A DNA stretch of 64,000 nt from contig JAKNDB010000103.1 of assembly GCA_024305405.1 (NCBI GenBank), positions 620,001-684,000 on the forward strand, read 5' to 3'. Positions 40,301 through 55,300 of this stretch are shown here, piece after piece. The stretch is from Dirofilaria immitis (taxonomy: Eukaryota; Nematoda; Chromadorea; Rhabditida; Onchocercidae). Numbering within the stretch: the first letter of the stretch is position 1; each line of letters begins with the position of its first letter. Both the position numbers and the translations under genes were made by a program. The notes below the pieces were generated by a model, which was not told the DNA's origin, did not search any database, and saw only the letters and a program-made list of their open reading frames with translations.

Positions 40301-43300
40301 ATGTCTCTTTCATTTTACCTAAACTTTTGCTCATTAATTATAAATGTTCTCATGAAGAAAGGCTGGAAATGCTGAACTGTCTTCATACATTAGATGGGAA
40401 AGTTTTACATTCATTTAACATAAACTTCACTGTGGTTCTTGATTCTTAACATATGTTTCCTGGATTTAAAACAGTTTATAATTCAGAAAGCAAGTCGAAC
40501 TTGTAATTTACTGAAGTTCAGTATACTTTTAAATTTCTTAATGAAAATAATGGTGAAATTTGTGAAAAAAATTCAAAATGCATCGACATTTTTGCAATTA
40601 TTATTGATGTAGTGCAATAATTTTGTTATAAATGAAGAGTTAATAGCTATAATTTGCCTTCGGTTAATCATGATTTCATTAGATCGATTGTGCAGAAATT
40701 TCATTTTGAAACTTAATAAATCAGAATTTCAATCATTCCTTCTTTTTTTCGTATTTAATTGCTATTTCGTTCATATCATTCAGAAGCATATTTGAGCAAC
40801 AAATTTTGACTTTAAATTTTACACATTTTAATTTGTTCAACTTTATAATCTCTTATTTTTAATCCAAAGTTATTCCTCTCAAATTAATTCCGTAAATCTT
40901 TTTCATTTTCCGAAATTACATATGATGATACGAAAAAGATCATAACCTTATATTTACCTTCAGAATCAAATCAAAATTTCGACCAGTAATTTTCATCATC
41001 CAGACATTTGAAGATTTTGAGGTGAACTTTTATTAACTTTGCATGTATTTCGAAATAAGTTTTGCGCTTTCCGCGTATTTTGAAATTGGATGTGACTGAA
41101 TTCTACAATGATGGATGAACTTTCTCTGATCTTGTTTATCAGATCCGAAATTTCGGATGTCAAAAATGTCATTTTAAACATTTATAATATTTAATATCAT
41201 TTGAATTTTGCAAATTTTCATCGTTCACATGCACACGTTTGTCTGAATTGAAAAATTCTCACAATTAATTGTAAATATTTCTTCTCTCTTTCTAATTAAA
41301 TTGAACTTAACACAGATATCGTTTAGAAAGTATAGATGTTATCAGAAAAATGAATTTTCTCTGATATTTAACAGATTTTATGCTATTTATTTATGAATCT
41401 GAGCATACGGTAGTCCAGGTTAGAAGCCATGATCGCTTCGTTTGCTACTCGCCATCTGCACTACTTTTTTTTGGTTTGCTTGCATAAGTGTCACTTTTCC
41501 TTGTAGCTAATTCCTCTTTTTCCTCATTATTCATCTGAAAGGTCATCGGGTCTGTTGAACCGATCAATCAATATTGAGAAAAGATTATCTGTTCACTCTC
41601 CTTTATTGTTGTTTTTACTGCCATCAGCGTTAGCTGCTATTTCCAACTAAATATCACGTGAACTGATAAGATTAATTTTTGTATTGCATTTTTTTCCATT
41701 ATATTTGTTTTTGGAATTTTTGACTTTTTGATGCAGAATTACTCGAATTCTTTAATTACGCTTGATAGAATTAATTCAATGCACCTATCTAAACGTTAAG
41801 GAGCCGTTCAGTTTCAACTTCCTTTCGTGAAGATATTTTTTCTGGAAGAGAATTCATCGTTTTCAGAAATCTTAAAATTAAATTTACAACTTGTTTTAAT
41901 GATACTCAAGATGAGATTCTGTTGACTGCTTCTACTTCTACAGTTATACATTTCATAATTCGACGTCTGAAGGCTTTTGAATTTTAAGTGAGCTTTAAGC
42001 TATTTATATACAAATTTGTAGTTAGAACTCTACAGACATCACTTTATTCACCTTCCTCAGAGAAGAAAGCAATCGTCACCTTCTATTTGCACTATTATTC
42101 ATTCAGTCCATCTTCGACGCTTCTATTTACTTCGATCATCATCGTCATCGTCATCGTCATCTTCATTGCCACACTGACATCCCACAATTTGTTTACTTTT
42201 ATTATTTGGATGATGATGGCAAGCTCTGGTCTTACTTCGGATAGCACACCGAAGAAGCTCCTCTATTTTTGTTCATGTTTTCTGCGTTCTGATGAAGTGA
42301 TTAAAAATGAAATCACTGATCAGTTTTAAATTTCTAATTTAAGATTTCCATTACATTGTTTGGGAATTAAAATTAATTTAGATGGCGATTACTTATCTTG
42401 TGCTTAAATTTCCTTTCCAATAACATTTGAGTATAGGAAAGGCAAATCATCGAGATTATCCAACTTTAGTTTTATTCATAATAAGATGTCCCCTGAAATT
42501 TTACGATATAATTGCATTCTAAAAAGGAGTTTTTGTCAATTTGACAGAAGAATTAATCATTGATTATCTTCAATTACCCATGTTTGACAATATAATTCAT
42601 TGTTATTTCAAAAATAATATTCTTCTATTAAATATAATTTTGGGAGAAAAAAATCCTAAAATTGGTTACCTTTTTTGAGACAAAGATTAAATGAAACGAT
42701 TAGATTTTAGTCTTTAAGACTTTAAGAACAAAATTTCCTTTCCTATTTCTTCAATTTGATAATTAAAAAAAACGAAAAGAACCATCCGTCGGATATTTAT
42801 TTCCATATTTGTTCGAAAATAATTAATAAATTCTTTTCTTTCTCAGTTAGGCCAAAAACTAGTTTTCTACCTTTTCCTCTCTTCTTATTCTTCTATCTGT
42901 TCCTTCATATTTAGGGATTCTTAGAAATTCTGTAGCTTTGAATCCATTTCATAGATTTACCCACTCCCTAACTATTTCTCTTTCTTTCCTTTCTTTTGTT
43001 GTTGATGGCACTTTTCATCAATTCATTATGGAACTTAAGTTTGGATTATCTATTAAATTAGGTCATCAAGTAGACAGTAGTCGTTATCTTCTGAAATTGG
43101 CGCTTCTCGTGTATTGCGAAAATCCTTGCATCTATCACATTAATGGATGTGCTTTATCTTAACATTCTTTCTATCACTTTATAATAATTGTCGAAGGAAA
43201 TAATTAGCATAATAGGGGTTGTAGAAGGATAACGACATGCTGTACGCTTAGCCTCTTGATTAAGTCTTCGTCTGGATACTTTCCCGAAGAGAAGTCCATG

Positions 43301-46300
43301 AGTCTTGAGATTCCTCATCAAATACTCTCTTTCGATTTACTTTAATGCTTCTCGTCTTACTAATGCTTTCCCTTCTTTCTTTCTAACTAATAAATCAACG
43401 AAAATTTGCATAAATATTCACTTATTAGAAAATATTATCAATAGAAATGACTTATTGAAAGGTAAGTTTATGCGATTGATTATAGACTATTATAATTCAT
43501 ACCTCTATTAGAGAGTAGTTTTATTATCAATTATTTATTATAATCAATTCAACGGATAATTGATAGAGAGGGAAGATGAACTGTTCCGGTATAGAAATGA
43601 AATAATATAAAATTTCTAAATCAGGTCTTTCCTATTAATAATATTAAGAGTTCAGCTGTCATACTAATCTATTGTTATGTATGAAATAAGTATTCATATT
43701 TTGTTTGCTCTATTTTTGAAATTAAATTATACTATCTATGGAATTTTCAATCAATCTCTGTTGATTTTCCCATCATTTTTGAATTACTCATTTCAAAATC
43801 ACTGCTTAGTATTTATGATTCTAATATTAAAATTGCATAAGTTTTGCTGTGTAAATATCCCATAATTTTATATGCTTGCTGAAATTGTTGTTGGAATAGG
43901 AACTTAGGAAATCGTAAACTCTGCAAATTATGCAAATTACACATCTCATGAATGCTTCATGCTTCATTTACGGGATAATTTGCTTCATTTTTATTGAAAA
44001 TTCATATGAAAACACTTGCATTTCTGATTGATTAAATTTCAAGCAATAAATCAAAGATTATTTTTGCATAAAAATTCTATTCCCATCTACTTTATTCTAT
44101 ACAACAAATATTTATGCAGATAAATATGTAATATTTAATTCTTTAAAATACTTAAATATATCTGATCATTTAAGAAACTATCGAAAATCGATTTTAAATT
44201 GAAACATGATAAATGCTGATTTGCAAGGAAAAGATATTGGGAAATTAAACAATTAATTCTTAAACTCTGCCGGGAAAGTCCAAGCACACAGGCTTTTAAT
44301 CACTTTAAAGTGATTTTTTCTGCAATGTCGTGAGTTAAATTCTGTGCTTTGTAATTTTTCCTAATTTATATTTTGAGGAAAAAGATGGTAAAAATAAATT
44401 AAGATCTCATGATCAAATTCTTAATTTAAGATAGAATCAAACAAAAAAAAAACATTCTCCATCCTCTTGCTAAGATTTGCTAAGACTTGGCTCATTTCAG
44501 AAAAACTTTCACCTGCTTAAAAACTAATTTTTCATAAAGTCTGGCAAGAAAATTCTAAACTCGTTCAAATTCACTAGGAATTCGCCTACTTCAAAACAAA
44601 AAATGAAAATTTCCATCTTTACAACTTTCCATCTTTACATTTTGCTTTTTGATGGTCGTTACTAAATGGCCTTTCGCAAACAAATCGCTTTTGTTCGCCT
44701 CAATACACTTGAATGGTCATTATGCTCATATTTAATGTTTGCGCCTTTTTGATGACCTCCGAATATATGAGAGCTTTAAATATTCTCTTCTCTTATTCTC
44801 TTCCATCCAATAATTCTTGCAATGAGATATATATCCATTTCAACAGATATTAGTGTCGTTCCTGTAATAACTTCCCGTTTTATTTGAAATAAACGAAATG
44901 ATTCTTCAGTTTTTACGATTTCATAACATTTGTTGTTTCGATGAATCTCCTTTTTCGACCCGTTGTATCCATCACTTTTGTTTGATTCGATGAATCTTAT
45001 TTTCTTGCCATCCCAATGAAAACAGAATTTGATGTTTTTCCTAGATGAACTGAGAGGAAATTTTAAGGGTTATTATTCGAAATTTTTTAGTTCTGTCCAT
45101 ATTAGGCGTTAATTGCATGACAATTAGTCGTCGACAGTTTGTGGAATATCTGATGAATTCTCTATTTTTGTCGTCCCAATAAAATCACAGTTTGGCATCT
45201 TTTCTGTTACTTATTTGAAAATATCTTTTATATTTAAACTTTGCCTGTTGTATCAGATTTAAGAAGTAATTGTTTTGAAGACCTAGATGATATTATATAT
45301 TTGATACAATTAACGATAGAAAATCTTCACTTAAATTGTTTAGTTTGGAAGCGTCATACATTTATAGCTCTCGGACTATTCCTAATAACTTCAAGATAGA
45401 TACGAGCATAGTCTCATCTTCCAGAACTTTTCCATATTCATATAACTAATTGTCAGTCATATACCGATTGCAAAACATGGTCCCTTTTAGTAGTCTAAAA
45501 CTAAATGATACCTCTGGGATATATGAGCTTTAATTTTACACATGTAATGGTCAACTTGGGATCAATGAAAGTGATCTTACCTCATTTGTAGAACGTCTTT
45601 GCAACGGCATATTTATTCTATCACACATTCCTCCTCAATCAAGAATGTGTCACAACAGGTGGCCGACGATATATAGATGTCCTTGGAATGAAGGCATGCA
45701 TAAAAATGTGGAAGACAAATCAATGCATGTTTATGTTTGAGTTACCTGGGACAAATGTGTGAGAAAGAAATATCTATACTCGTTATCGTGAATAGAAACG
45801 TATGAATATCCACATCTATCTATATATTCCACCTTTATTATATATGATGATAAAGGTGAACAACGATTGCTCTTAACTCTTTTGAGCAATCTCGAGAATG
45901 AACATATCACGATTCTTGTTGCAATTACCTTTATCGCATATCTGCTATTTTGTAGGGTCGATTTCATTTCTGAAACTTATTTTAAACGCATTTTGACATC
46001 ATAAAAATTCTTTTACATATTTCATGTCATTTGGGTCAGTATTCTTTTCCGTAGTAATTCTCTAGATTTTACTGTAGAACAGGTAAGTAAAATAAAATAG
46101 TTGATTGACGATGAAATATAAATTTAAATTTTTCTTTCAGAATATTTCAGTTAATGATTCTTCCCATCCTAAGCTTTTATTAACAGCCCTCTAAATGTTA
46201 AACTTCATTAATCCATGGCCAAATGAATGAATCAAATAGCCTTATCTTTACATATCATATCTTCTCAGATTTTTTCACTTTAATTTAAAATTTTTATAAT

Positions 46301-49300
46301 TCTCTACTACTTAACGCAAATTCCTTAAAATAATTCCCGAAATATAAAGTACTAATTGCTTTTTCATTTACCTCTTATCCTTTCGTCCATCTTTTGTCCT
46401 ATTTCTTGGGATAAGAAATCGACAAGAGGGTATCATCGATCTTTGATATCCAATGATATTTAATATTGTTCATTGATTTCAAGTTCTCATTTTGTTCTAC
46501 ATAAAATGATAGTTTTTTCCTCTTCAGCTACATTCTCTGCGAACTTTAAATACCATCTACGACAAACGATTTTTTTTTTTTATCATAAGCTTTAGTATAT
46601 GAAATGTCTTCAAATTTAAATCAGAAAATGCAAGAAAAAAAAAAGAGGCTTTCCCCATAATTTCTAAGATGCATATTTGACAGATCTAACCAAACTGTCA
46701 TTATTTTTATTATTAATGCAAATGATCGAATGAGAGCGAAAAGGTTAGCAATTGAAAATGGCACTTCTGTGTTGAATGACCTTGGATGGATGATAACCTG
46801 CTATACTCATTATTATGAAGGATGAAACTTTACTAAGCGCATTATGAGATGATTGTAAAAATAGGCCATCTTGTATATGTGAAAAGATAATATATGAGCC
46901 TGAAATAAATATGGTAATTGTAGCCTTGAAAAGCTATGTTGGATTAGATATTAGGAAAAAGCAAAACATTGAAATAAGGTGGCTGTTTATGAAGTTCGAT
47001 GACGTCTGAGTAATAAATCTTTAAGTCATCTGTCATTTCAAGATTATTCATGAATTAAAGAATTTGGTTGGTAATAATTTCTCTTATTCTTAATTATGCT
47101 TTCCTGCCTTCTCCTGTTTTAAAAGTATTCAATCGAAATTTGTGATATTTTCACACTTTATTTTATTCATTCTTATAGATTATCAATTGCATACAATTAT
47201 TGTGCATAATTTCATTGTTTATAATTTCATTATTACAAACATATCATGAGTATGATGAAGAATTTTTAGAATATAAAACTTCAGTTATATTTATTTTTGC
47301 AAATATCAGAAAAGTATTTCATTGAAAAACTGTTGAGGACTATCAAATTCTTCACGGGTTATGTAAAATTTGATGCGGTTGTTTATTATCACATTCTTTG
47401 GATGATCATATAATTTAAATATATTGCTATATTAAGTCCTCACATGAAAACATACCTATCAATCGTTACTTCATATATTCATCAATTGACTTGACCTGAA
47501 AAGAAATTACATTCAAGTTTCGTTTTCCACTTAAGTGGAGTAAATCCATGAAATTGACTGATTTTTCGGAATATGCAACCGGTTAGATTGATAGTTACCT
47601 GAAAATAATTTTTGGCATTGATTTGCATAAATTGAGGACAAGATGATAATTATGAGACCTTTTTCTCGCATAATTCGCCCTATGTATTCAGCTGATCAGC
47701 TCTCTTGAATTTGAATGTTTAGAAAATTTTTTCCTCGCCAATTCTTCCGAATATAATTTAAGATTCATTTGTACACTACGAAATATAAGATAAATCATAT
47801 CGTCTGTAACGATATTTTGGTAGTATTTCTTGATTTCATTTAATATCTTAAATATATATGTAAATGTACGATTTGAAAAAAATAACAATTATAAATTCTT
47901 GATACTTTTCATTTTCTTTAACATTTGTATAAATTGAAATTATTAATTCAGTTAGTTCATATGTGATAAATTTTTGGTAAAATTTATTGCAATTTTTAAT
48001 AAATTATGCATAACATCTGGAAGTAAGCAGTTCCTTTACCTGTAAACTTATCCTTCTTCTTACTGCATTTCCATTAATATTTATATGTAGGAAATCAACT
48101 GCAGATACTCTCACTAATACTTAACTAATGATGGAAGTTTGCTCTAAACATAAAAATGAATGACCTTATTATGAACTTTTCTTCTCGCTTCAGTTTAATT
48201 CATTTTGTTATTTTTAAATGAAAGAATTATTGTAAAGAATTAATTTATGATAAAAACTAAGCTTAGTTGTATGATTCAACATGCAGAGTATCTAATTTAA
48301 CAGTAAACTTCAATTAAATGAATAAAATATAAGAAATTAAATTAATTCTTTTAAATCTTTTTCAGAATCTAAATGAATGAGTCGAGTTTTTTCAACAAAA
48401 TTAATTAAATATTCTGCTCTTTTTTCGCCTTCTTCTTTCGTACTTTCAATCACATTCATTCAAATTTGACAATAAAGAAATTTATTAAAAGGACATCAAA
48501 TAGTCTTATTTGTATATAATTTTATGCATTACTACCACTCAGCGAGAAAATAATCATTTCTGAATTTTTTAAATGACCATTTGACGGCTAGTTTTTAAGT
48601 ATATTTTGTTGTCATCGGCTATTATTGAGGACACACATCCCGCATTTATGCCTTGACTATTATAGTTTTTCAATGATCGGTTTATGGAATGCAGAGATGA
48701 AATCGTTGCAAGAGGCAATTTCAAAAATATCGTTATTTTAAATTTCAATAAATTCATGATATGTCTTTTTCTCCGTCGTAATTTCATTTATTGCTCAGTG
48801 CTTGGAGCGATGTTACTGTGTGCTGTTGTCGTATGATTCATACGATGTCCTTGTCGAATTATTTCGTTTTCTTATTATTTGATACTTAAGATTGTCTGTA
48901 GTCGAAATTGTTTTTCCATAAAAGATCTATTTCTTTAATCTATTCTTGTAATGTAATATTTGAATATGATACTTTTCCTTATGTTATTAATTTTAAAAGG
49001 TCGAACACTTTTTCTGTGGTTAGTTATTTAAAGATTCTTCCAGTAATCTTATCAAAAAATGTTGAGTTTTTTAAAAGAAAGAATAGTATTTAACACATTT
49101 TCTTTTGAATGAACATTACTTTTGCAATGTGCAATTTTTGATTTCCTTTCTACATTTTTGTCATAAGTTTTGCAATTCTAATCATAAGTTCTGCACTTTT
49201 GATCATAAATTTTGTACTTTTGATCATAAGTTCTGCAATTCTGACATGAGTTCTTCAGTCCTAATCATAAGTTCTATAGTTCTGCTCATAAATTCAACAG

Positions 49301-52300
49301 TCCTAATCATAAGTTCCCTAGTTTTGATTATAAGTGTATAATAATGATAGAAATTCGCAACATTTTCATCTCATATGAAAATACTTTCCGAAATACTTCT
49401 TCCTCGGTATTTGTTCTTGAATGGATTATTTCGGATGTCAAGAGTAAAGTACCATGAATGAGTAATCAATTAATAGCAGTACTCAGTAGAAGTAGGTTTG
49501 AATTTGCAGTTTTACGATTATCGCATAGTTGTTTCATCGCTTTAATTATACAATTTAATGGAAAATGTCAACCAATAGATGAATTAATGTCTCCTATCAT
49601 TTTTTCATCGTTTTATTTGAGAAGGCAATTTGTGCATCATTTTTCTTCACTTTTTCGGTGGTGATATTATCTATAATCATTACAATTTTAATATTACAAA
49701 TGAATCATTTTAAAATTTTAATGCTTCTTTCGAAAATGTGACAAAATTTGGTAAGAATAAATAATTTTTTTGTATTAAGATCTGAAAAAATGTATTATTT
49801 TGATATTAATATGCGACAAACCATGATATAATTTAAAATTTAATATTTTAAAATAATCGCTTCAATTTTGGGGACTTTGAAGCAATGTCTTTTTATTTTT
49901 ATTCCTATAGTCTTAAAAAAGTTTATTCTCAAGCTTTCCAAAAAGTACTTTGCAATACGTAAGCTTTTTTATTTCATTTAAGCAAAGAATTAAAACAAAA
50001 GTTTATCGATCATGTCCATTCGTAAAGGCTCTTTTAGCCAATTTCTCTCTCTCTCTCTTCTTGTCTATATTTTCTTCATAAAATTTATTTTATGAAGAAA
50101 ATCATCTCTCTCACTTCAAAATAGCTCTATAATTTGCTGATTATTTTTGAAAATTTCATAAATTCTTCATACGACTTTAAATTCTCTTTTACCTTTTATT
50201 TTTCTGCATTTATTTCAGGTCACTGTCTTATCCTTCAATTTATCTATCATGGTTTTTTCTTCAATTTATCTATCCTTCAATTTTTCTCTATCATGGTTTT
50301 TCTATCAGGGTTTTTCGTCCATTCTATATAATATGTATCACTTATTTTAACACTATAACCATTACATTTTTTGACGAAAGCCGATATTGTTTAATTAATA
50401 TGAAATTAATTATTCTATTGTCTCTTTGTCTTAATTATCTGCTCAGGCTTAGTCGAATAAGTGATGACAAATGGTTGGTAACAAGCAAACTTATCGATTT
50501 CATCTGGAAAAAGCAGCTAGTGTTTGATTCTTCGAACAGAAATAAAAAGAATTGGCTCGAGACTTCTTCCCTCAATCTTATTTTTTTTTTTATAAAAATT
50601 TCCTCATTGCTACTTGGCCTTTTTTTTGCTTATTTAGTCATTAAAAAGGAATATAAAAGATTGAATGGGAGGATGATTTCAAGAGTTGTTACATCATTTG
50701 AATATTTCAAGTTCGTTTTTCCAAATTTCTCTTGACCCATTACTTTTTCCAATATTTCATTGCTCAAATCTTTACAAATTATCGGATTTTAGTTATTTGC
50801 AAATAATTTTGCAAAAGTTCGTAAAATATTTTTTTAAATACACAAAAAGAAGGTATGATGAACTGTGAAATATCAGCTCTTTTCTGTCAAAATATCATTC
50901 ACATTTGCTAAAACATTGTGTGGAAAATATTATTTAATAGAATAGAGATGTCTATATTTCTCAAAAGGTCAAGAGTTAACAATTTACTGAAAAAGAAATC
51001 ATGCTTGTTCTTAAGATTAACGCTTTCTATAAGATTCATAGCGCAATAATTTTATCAAAATATTATTGAATATCAAAATTTTTAGTTAAAATAGAATTAA
51101 ATGACTGTAGTATTTTGCCCATATGTGCTGGTCTTCATAAAGCTTTAACTAATAAATAATAATAACAAAGATAATTTCAGTAAATATTCATTAAATGACA
51201 ATTTAAGTCCTTTAATAATAAGCCATGGAAAAGAGAGCCAACATGAAATGTTTTCAACTTTTAGAATGGCTTGTTAGCAATTTCAACTTATTAGCAAATT
51301 GAATTTTAGCTTTTATTACAATAATTTATTTGCATGTATTAGACATAGTGGCACCATATTTTATACTTGGAATCTACAAGTTATGATTTAGAATCCGTGT
51401 CTTACTTTGGCAGCCATTCTCATAATTCTTATTTTACTACTCGGATTATATTTTAGATTTCACGTCATTTTTAATATTCAGATTTCACTTCACATTTCAC
51501 GTTCTCTGTTGGTATTCAGGTATACTTTAGCTTTCACGTTCTCTTTTAATATTCAGATTACACTTTGGATTTCACGTTTTCTGTTATCCAAATTCTGGTT
51601 TAGATTTCATGTTGTATCTTAATATTTTGTTAGCTAAATATTATTTTTACGTTTTTCAAACTTTGATGTTCTTTTCACTTACCGAAAAGAGTGAATGAAA
51701 AAGTGGCCCTTCCAGGCATCATGCCTCCACACTCTCATTTCTATTCTCGCAGTTATCCTCATTGTCTCTCTTTCCGTCTGTCTGCTAAAATATTGAGGCA
51801 TACTGATATCAATGTAGATAAAGATAGAGATAGAGACAGAGACAAAGCAGCTGTCCACTCCTGACCACTCTCTCACTTTAAGTCACATTCGAAGAGTATT
51901 TTCATTGCACACCATGCTTCTATTCTACCTCCCTCTAGTGTCTTCCATAACCTTCGAGAGCTCCTTCAGCTACTTCTTCCCGCGGGAAAATGTAAGCATA
52001 GCAGAAGGCAGAGATCTTCCTCGAGAATTTCTCCCAACACTGTTGCATACTCTCATCTGTTTTTACCATTTCTAGTTTCGTCTGATTGAATCTCATTTTA
52101 TCGTGTAGTCGCATTATGGAATTTTGGTCTATCCTTATGTCCTAAAATTTAAATATAAATTTCCTGTGACATAACGTTCGTTATTTGAAAATATAATGAG
52201 AAGCTAACTGATATCATCATATTCATGGATGCTCTCTTTAACCTTTTACTAAATTATTTTTAATTCATAAAAACATCCATTATTGTACATAAATAGCAGT

Positions 52301-55300
52301 AATGAATATCATAGTTGAGTTTTCTTTCATCATAAATGATAAATCGTCCATTTGAATAATCGATTGCACAAAACTTCTGCATATACTGATGCTTAACAGT
52401 GGTAAATAGTAAGAATAAATCATTTTTTCATCTTGCTAACGGCATATACCTTTGAAGAGCTCTTAAAGCTTTTTTATCGACAATCTTTGTGCTTGCCGAT
52501 ATGTCAAATGTCTAACTTTTCTATTAATTTAAAACATCCATTGAATAAAAAGTTGTAGAAGAAATCTATGGTATTAGGTGTAAACTTGGCTCGATAGATG
52601 CTTATTCATTGGTTCATGATTGTTATCTTCTCTTCGTAGAATTTACGACTTTCAACTTTTATCGAAAAAAAAAAACGGAAGAACTGAGTGGAGTAATGAA
52701 ATGAAATTAATTCCATTAATTGCACTATTTAATTCAGTTAATGAGACTTCATCAACTGATACATCAATAAATAATTAGCCTTTATAGTTAGAGTTGAATC
52801 TGTTTTTGCACATAAACCATTTGGAATTCAAAAAATTACGTCATATATTAGGAAAGATTATCTATTAGTTGAATTTACAAAGTTACACTGATCATTTAAT
52901 ATTTATATTCCTTTATAAGTCAAAATAGGATCAGCGACGAAAAATCATTAAACGTCTCAATATAGTCTTGAAATTTCTTCAATGTTCATAAACCGTAGCT
53001 AACAGTTTTATAGCATTTTCTTCTTTCCATCTTCTTTTTAGAATGACAATTTATGAAAATGTTCAAATTCTTACATCATTTTTGAAAAAATTCCTGTTTA
53101 CATATTGTAAATTTGCTCCATTTAATGAGAGAATGAATCAAATTTGCATCATTTTTATTTCTTTATCGATTTATATTTCAAGAAATTCAAGACTTGTTCC
53201 AAGTAAATTTATAAGTAGTATAGGTAATACCATAGATGGAATCCTTTATAAGTTTTTATGGTACTTACATCAATGTTTCTTTACCAATATTTGCTGGTTT
53301 TTTAGCGTACTAAAGTCACTGTAAATAGTTTGTAAAATGTGATCAACGGAATGGAAATTTCGCATAATTTCAACAAACTCATGTAGCCTTTTTCTCTTTT
53401 TTTGTTGGAATACGATTGATCGATCGATGATAGATTGATTTGATTCTATAGCAATGGTAGAAACGATGCATCATGTTATTAACAATCATCATCATCATGA
53501 AAGATTTTAGTTTTTTCATATATGATTATTTTGCACCTGAATAGGGTTCCTAAATTTTTGATTGGGAATTTAACGATTTCATAAAGAAGTGATCCGTGAA
53601 ATGATCAATTTCTTTTTTTTCTTTTTATGTACAATATTTCATCATTTGAATCGCTGGACAGGTAATTCTTCTTTTGGCGTTGAGAGTAATTGCTACGGTG
53701 ACATTTGAAATTTTTTCTTTTTTTTCATTTTTGAAACATTTTATGAATCTGTCCGATGAGAAGTTTATTTTGCTTTTAATGAATTTTATATTTGAACTCA
53801 TTGTACTTTCTTTTTTCTCTTATAGATCATTTTGAAGTAAAATTTAGTTTCTGACAGAGATTATACAAAACAATTTTAAGTGTAGAAAATAGCACTGGAA
53901 AGAAAGCTATGGAAAAGAGAGCATTTTTCATTGGTCATTAAGGACGAGGGCCGTCTCGTAATTTTTTTGTCTCGGACATTTCAAACTCATTTGTCGCTTG
54001 CTTGATTTCCTAATCGATGTCTCGATAATCACTTTCATCATTGGATAGAAATATTTTCCATCGAAGAAGGGCAATATAAGAAGTCGATAAAAATATTCTA
54101 AAAGAAAATTCCCATTTAATTTTGTTGCTACAAAAAGATTATTTGATGGATTTGAAATTACTATAAGAGTAGATAGATGTATATTAGTTTTAGTATCATT
54201 GAAGTATGTGCACGCATACTGCAAATGCATGTACTTCTGTAAATTATCCTCACTTTCCAATTTCATCTTGTTGCTTTAATTTTTGCTGATGAAAAATTAT
54301 CATTTTATTGAATCGGAAATTGAAAATCAAAAAAGAAATTTTTCTTTAATCTGAATCCATCGGAAATCTTAACACATATCGGTTATTTATTTCTTCGTCC
54401 TTTTTTTCATTATTTCCTAATTTCTCCTTCCTAAATTTTATTTCTGCGTCATACCATTTTTTTCCTTGATTCAATGATCTTTATTTCTTTCCTAAATTTA
54501 TTCGATTTTATTTGAATAGCAATTTGTCAAGCAATCATTGATTTCATGAAGTTGCTAACGATATATAGACAATCTCGTTTCATGCTCCTATTATGATTAT
54601 AATTGTTTCGTAAATTAAGAAGAACTGTAATGAGAATCTGAGATCGGAATTCAGTTTTCTTTATTGAAAGGACAACCGCAAGTAGCCTTTTTATCAGGAA
54701 TTAAATAAAATTATTCAAAATTTGGTTACATATAATACTTGAAAAGCGATGCTCAGGATTGTTTGGATTATCCTATTAGTTGCATACATTTATTAATTTT
54801 AATAGTGATTATCATAATGAAAGATTATTACTAATAAAATTTACATAATTTTATTGAAAGAACTGTACACCTAGAAAACAGGTATATAATTTCGTACTGA
54901 TTGCAAAATAAGCAAAGATGGAGATTTTTGTGAAAAAAGATGAAAATTCTGTGAAGTGAATGATATGAAAAATTCATAGAATAATCCCGTTATATATCTT
55001 ATCTATGTCTGGTCAAGATAATTTTGATTCTTCTCGACGTCTTGTGGATGTGGGATTGAAATGCTGTGGAGGGAAAAGATAAATAGAATTGTCCTGTTTC
55101 CCGAATTGTCTTGCAAACTATACAACTCGTGTTTATGATGGTAGTAACCAGTAGTGTTTAAGTTGTAACATCAGTTAGTTTCTATTTTCCAATCATTTCT
55201 GTCGAAAACTTTTCATATTTTGACTTTCATTTTCTTTTTTATCTTTCGTTGCTTTGCCTTCCTCTTTCAGAATTAAATCTCTTAGGAGTCATTTTTTTCC

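Noticed and set aside
41988..42329. 113-codon open frame with Val/Ile runs as a membrane protein gene
   Set aside because: Driven by a CATCGT repeat and AT-rich sequence inside an intron; no recognisable domain.
49105..49341. Cys/His-repeat peptide HKFCTFD as a zinc-binding protein
   Set aside because: It is the translation of a degenerating 21-bp minisatellite.
50400..50735. 111-codon plus-strand frame with hydrophobic segments
   Set aside because: Low-complexity AT-derived composition within the 20-kb intron, no family features.
51407..51622. 71-codon open frame
   Set aside because: Translation of the 37-bp tandem repeat.
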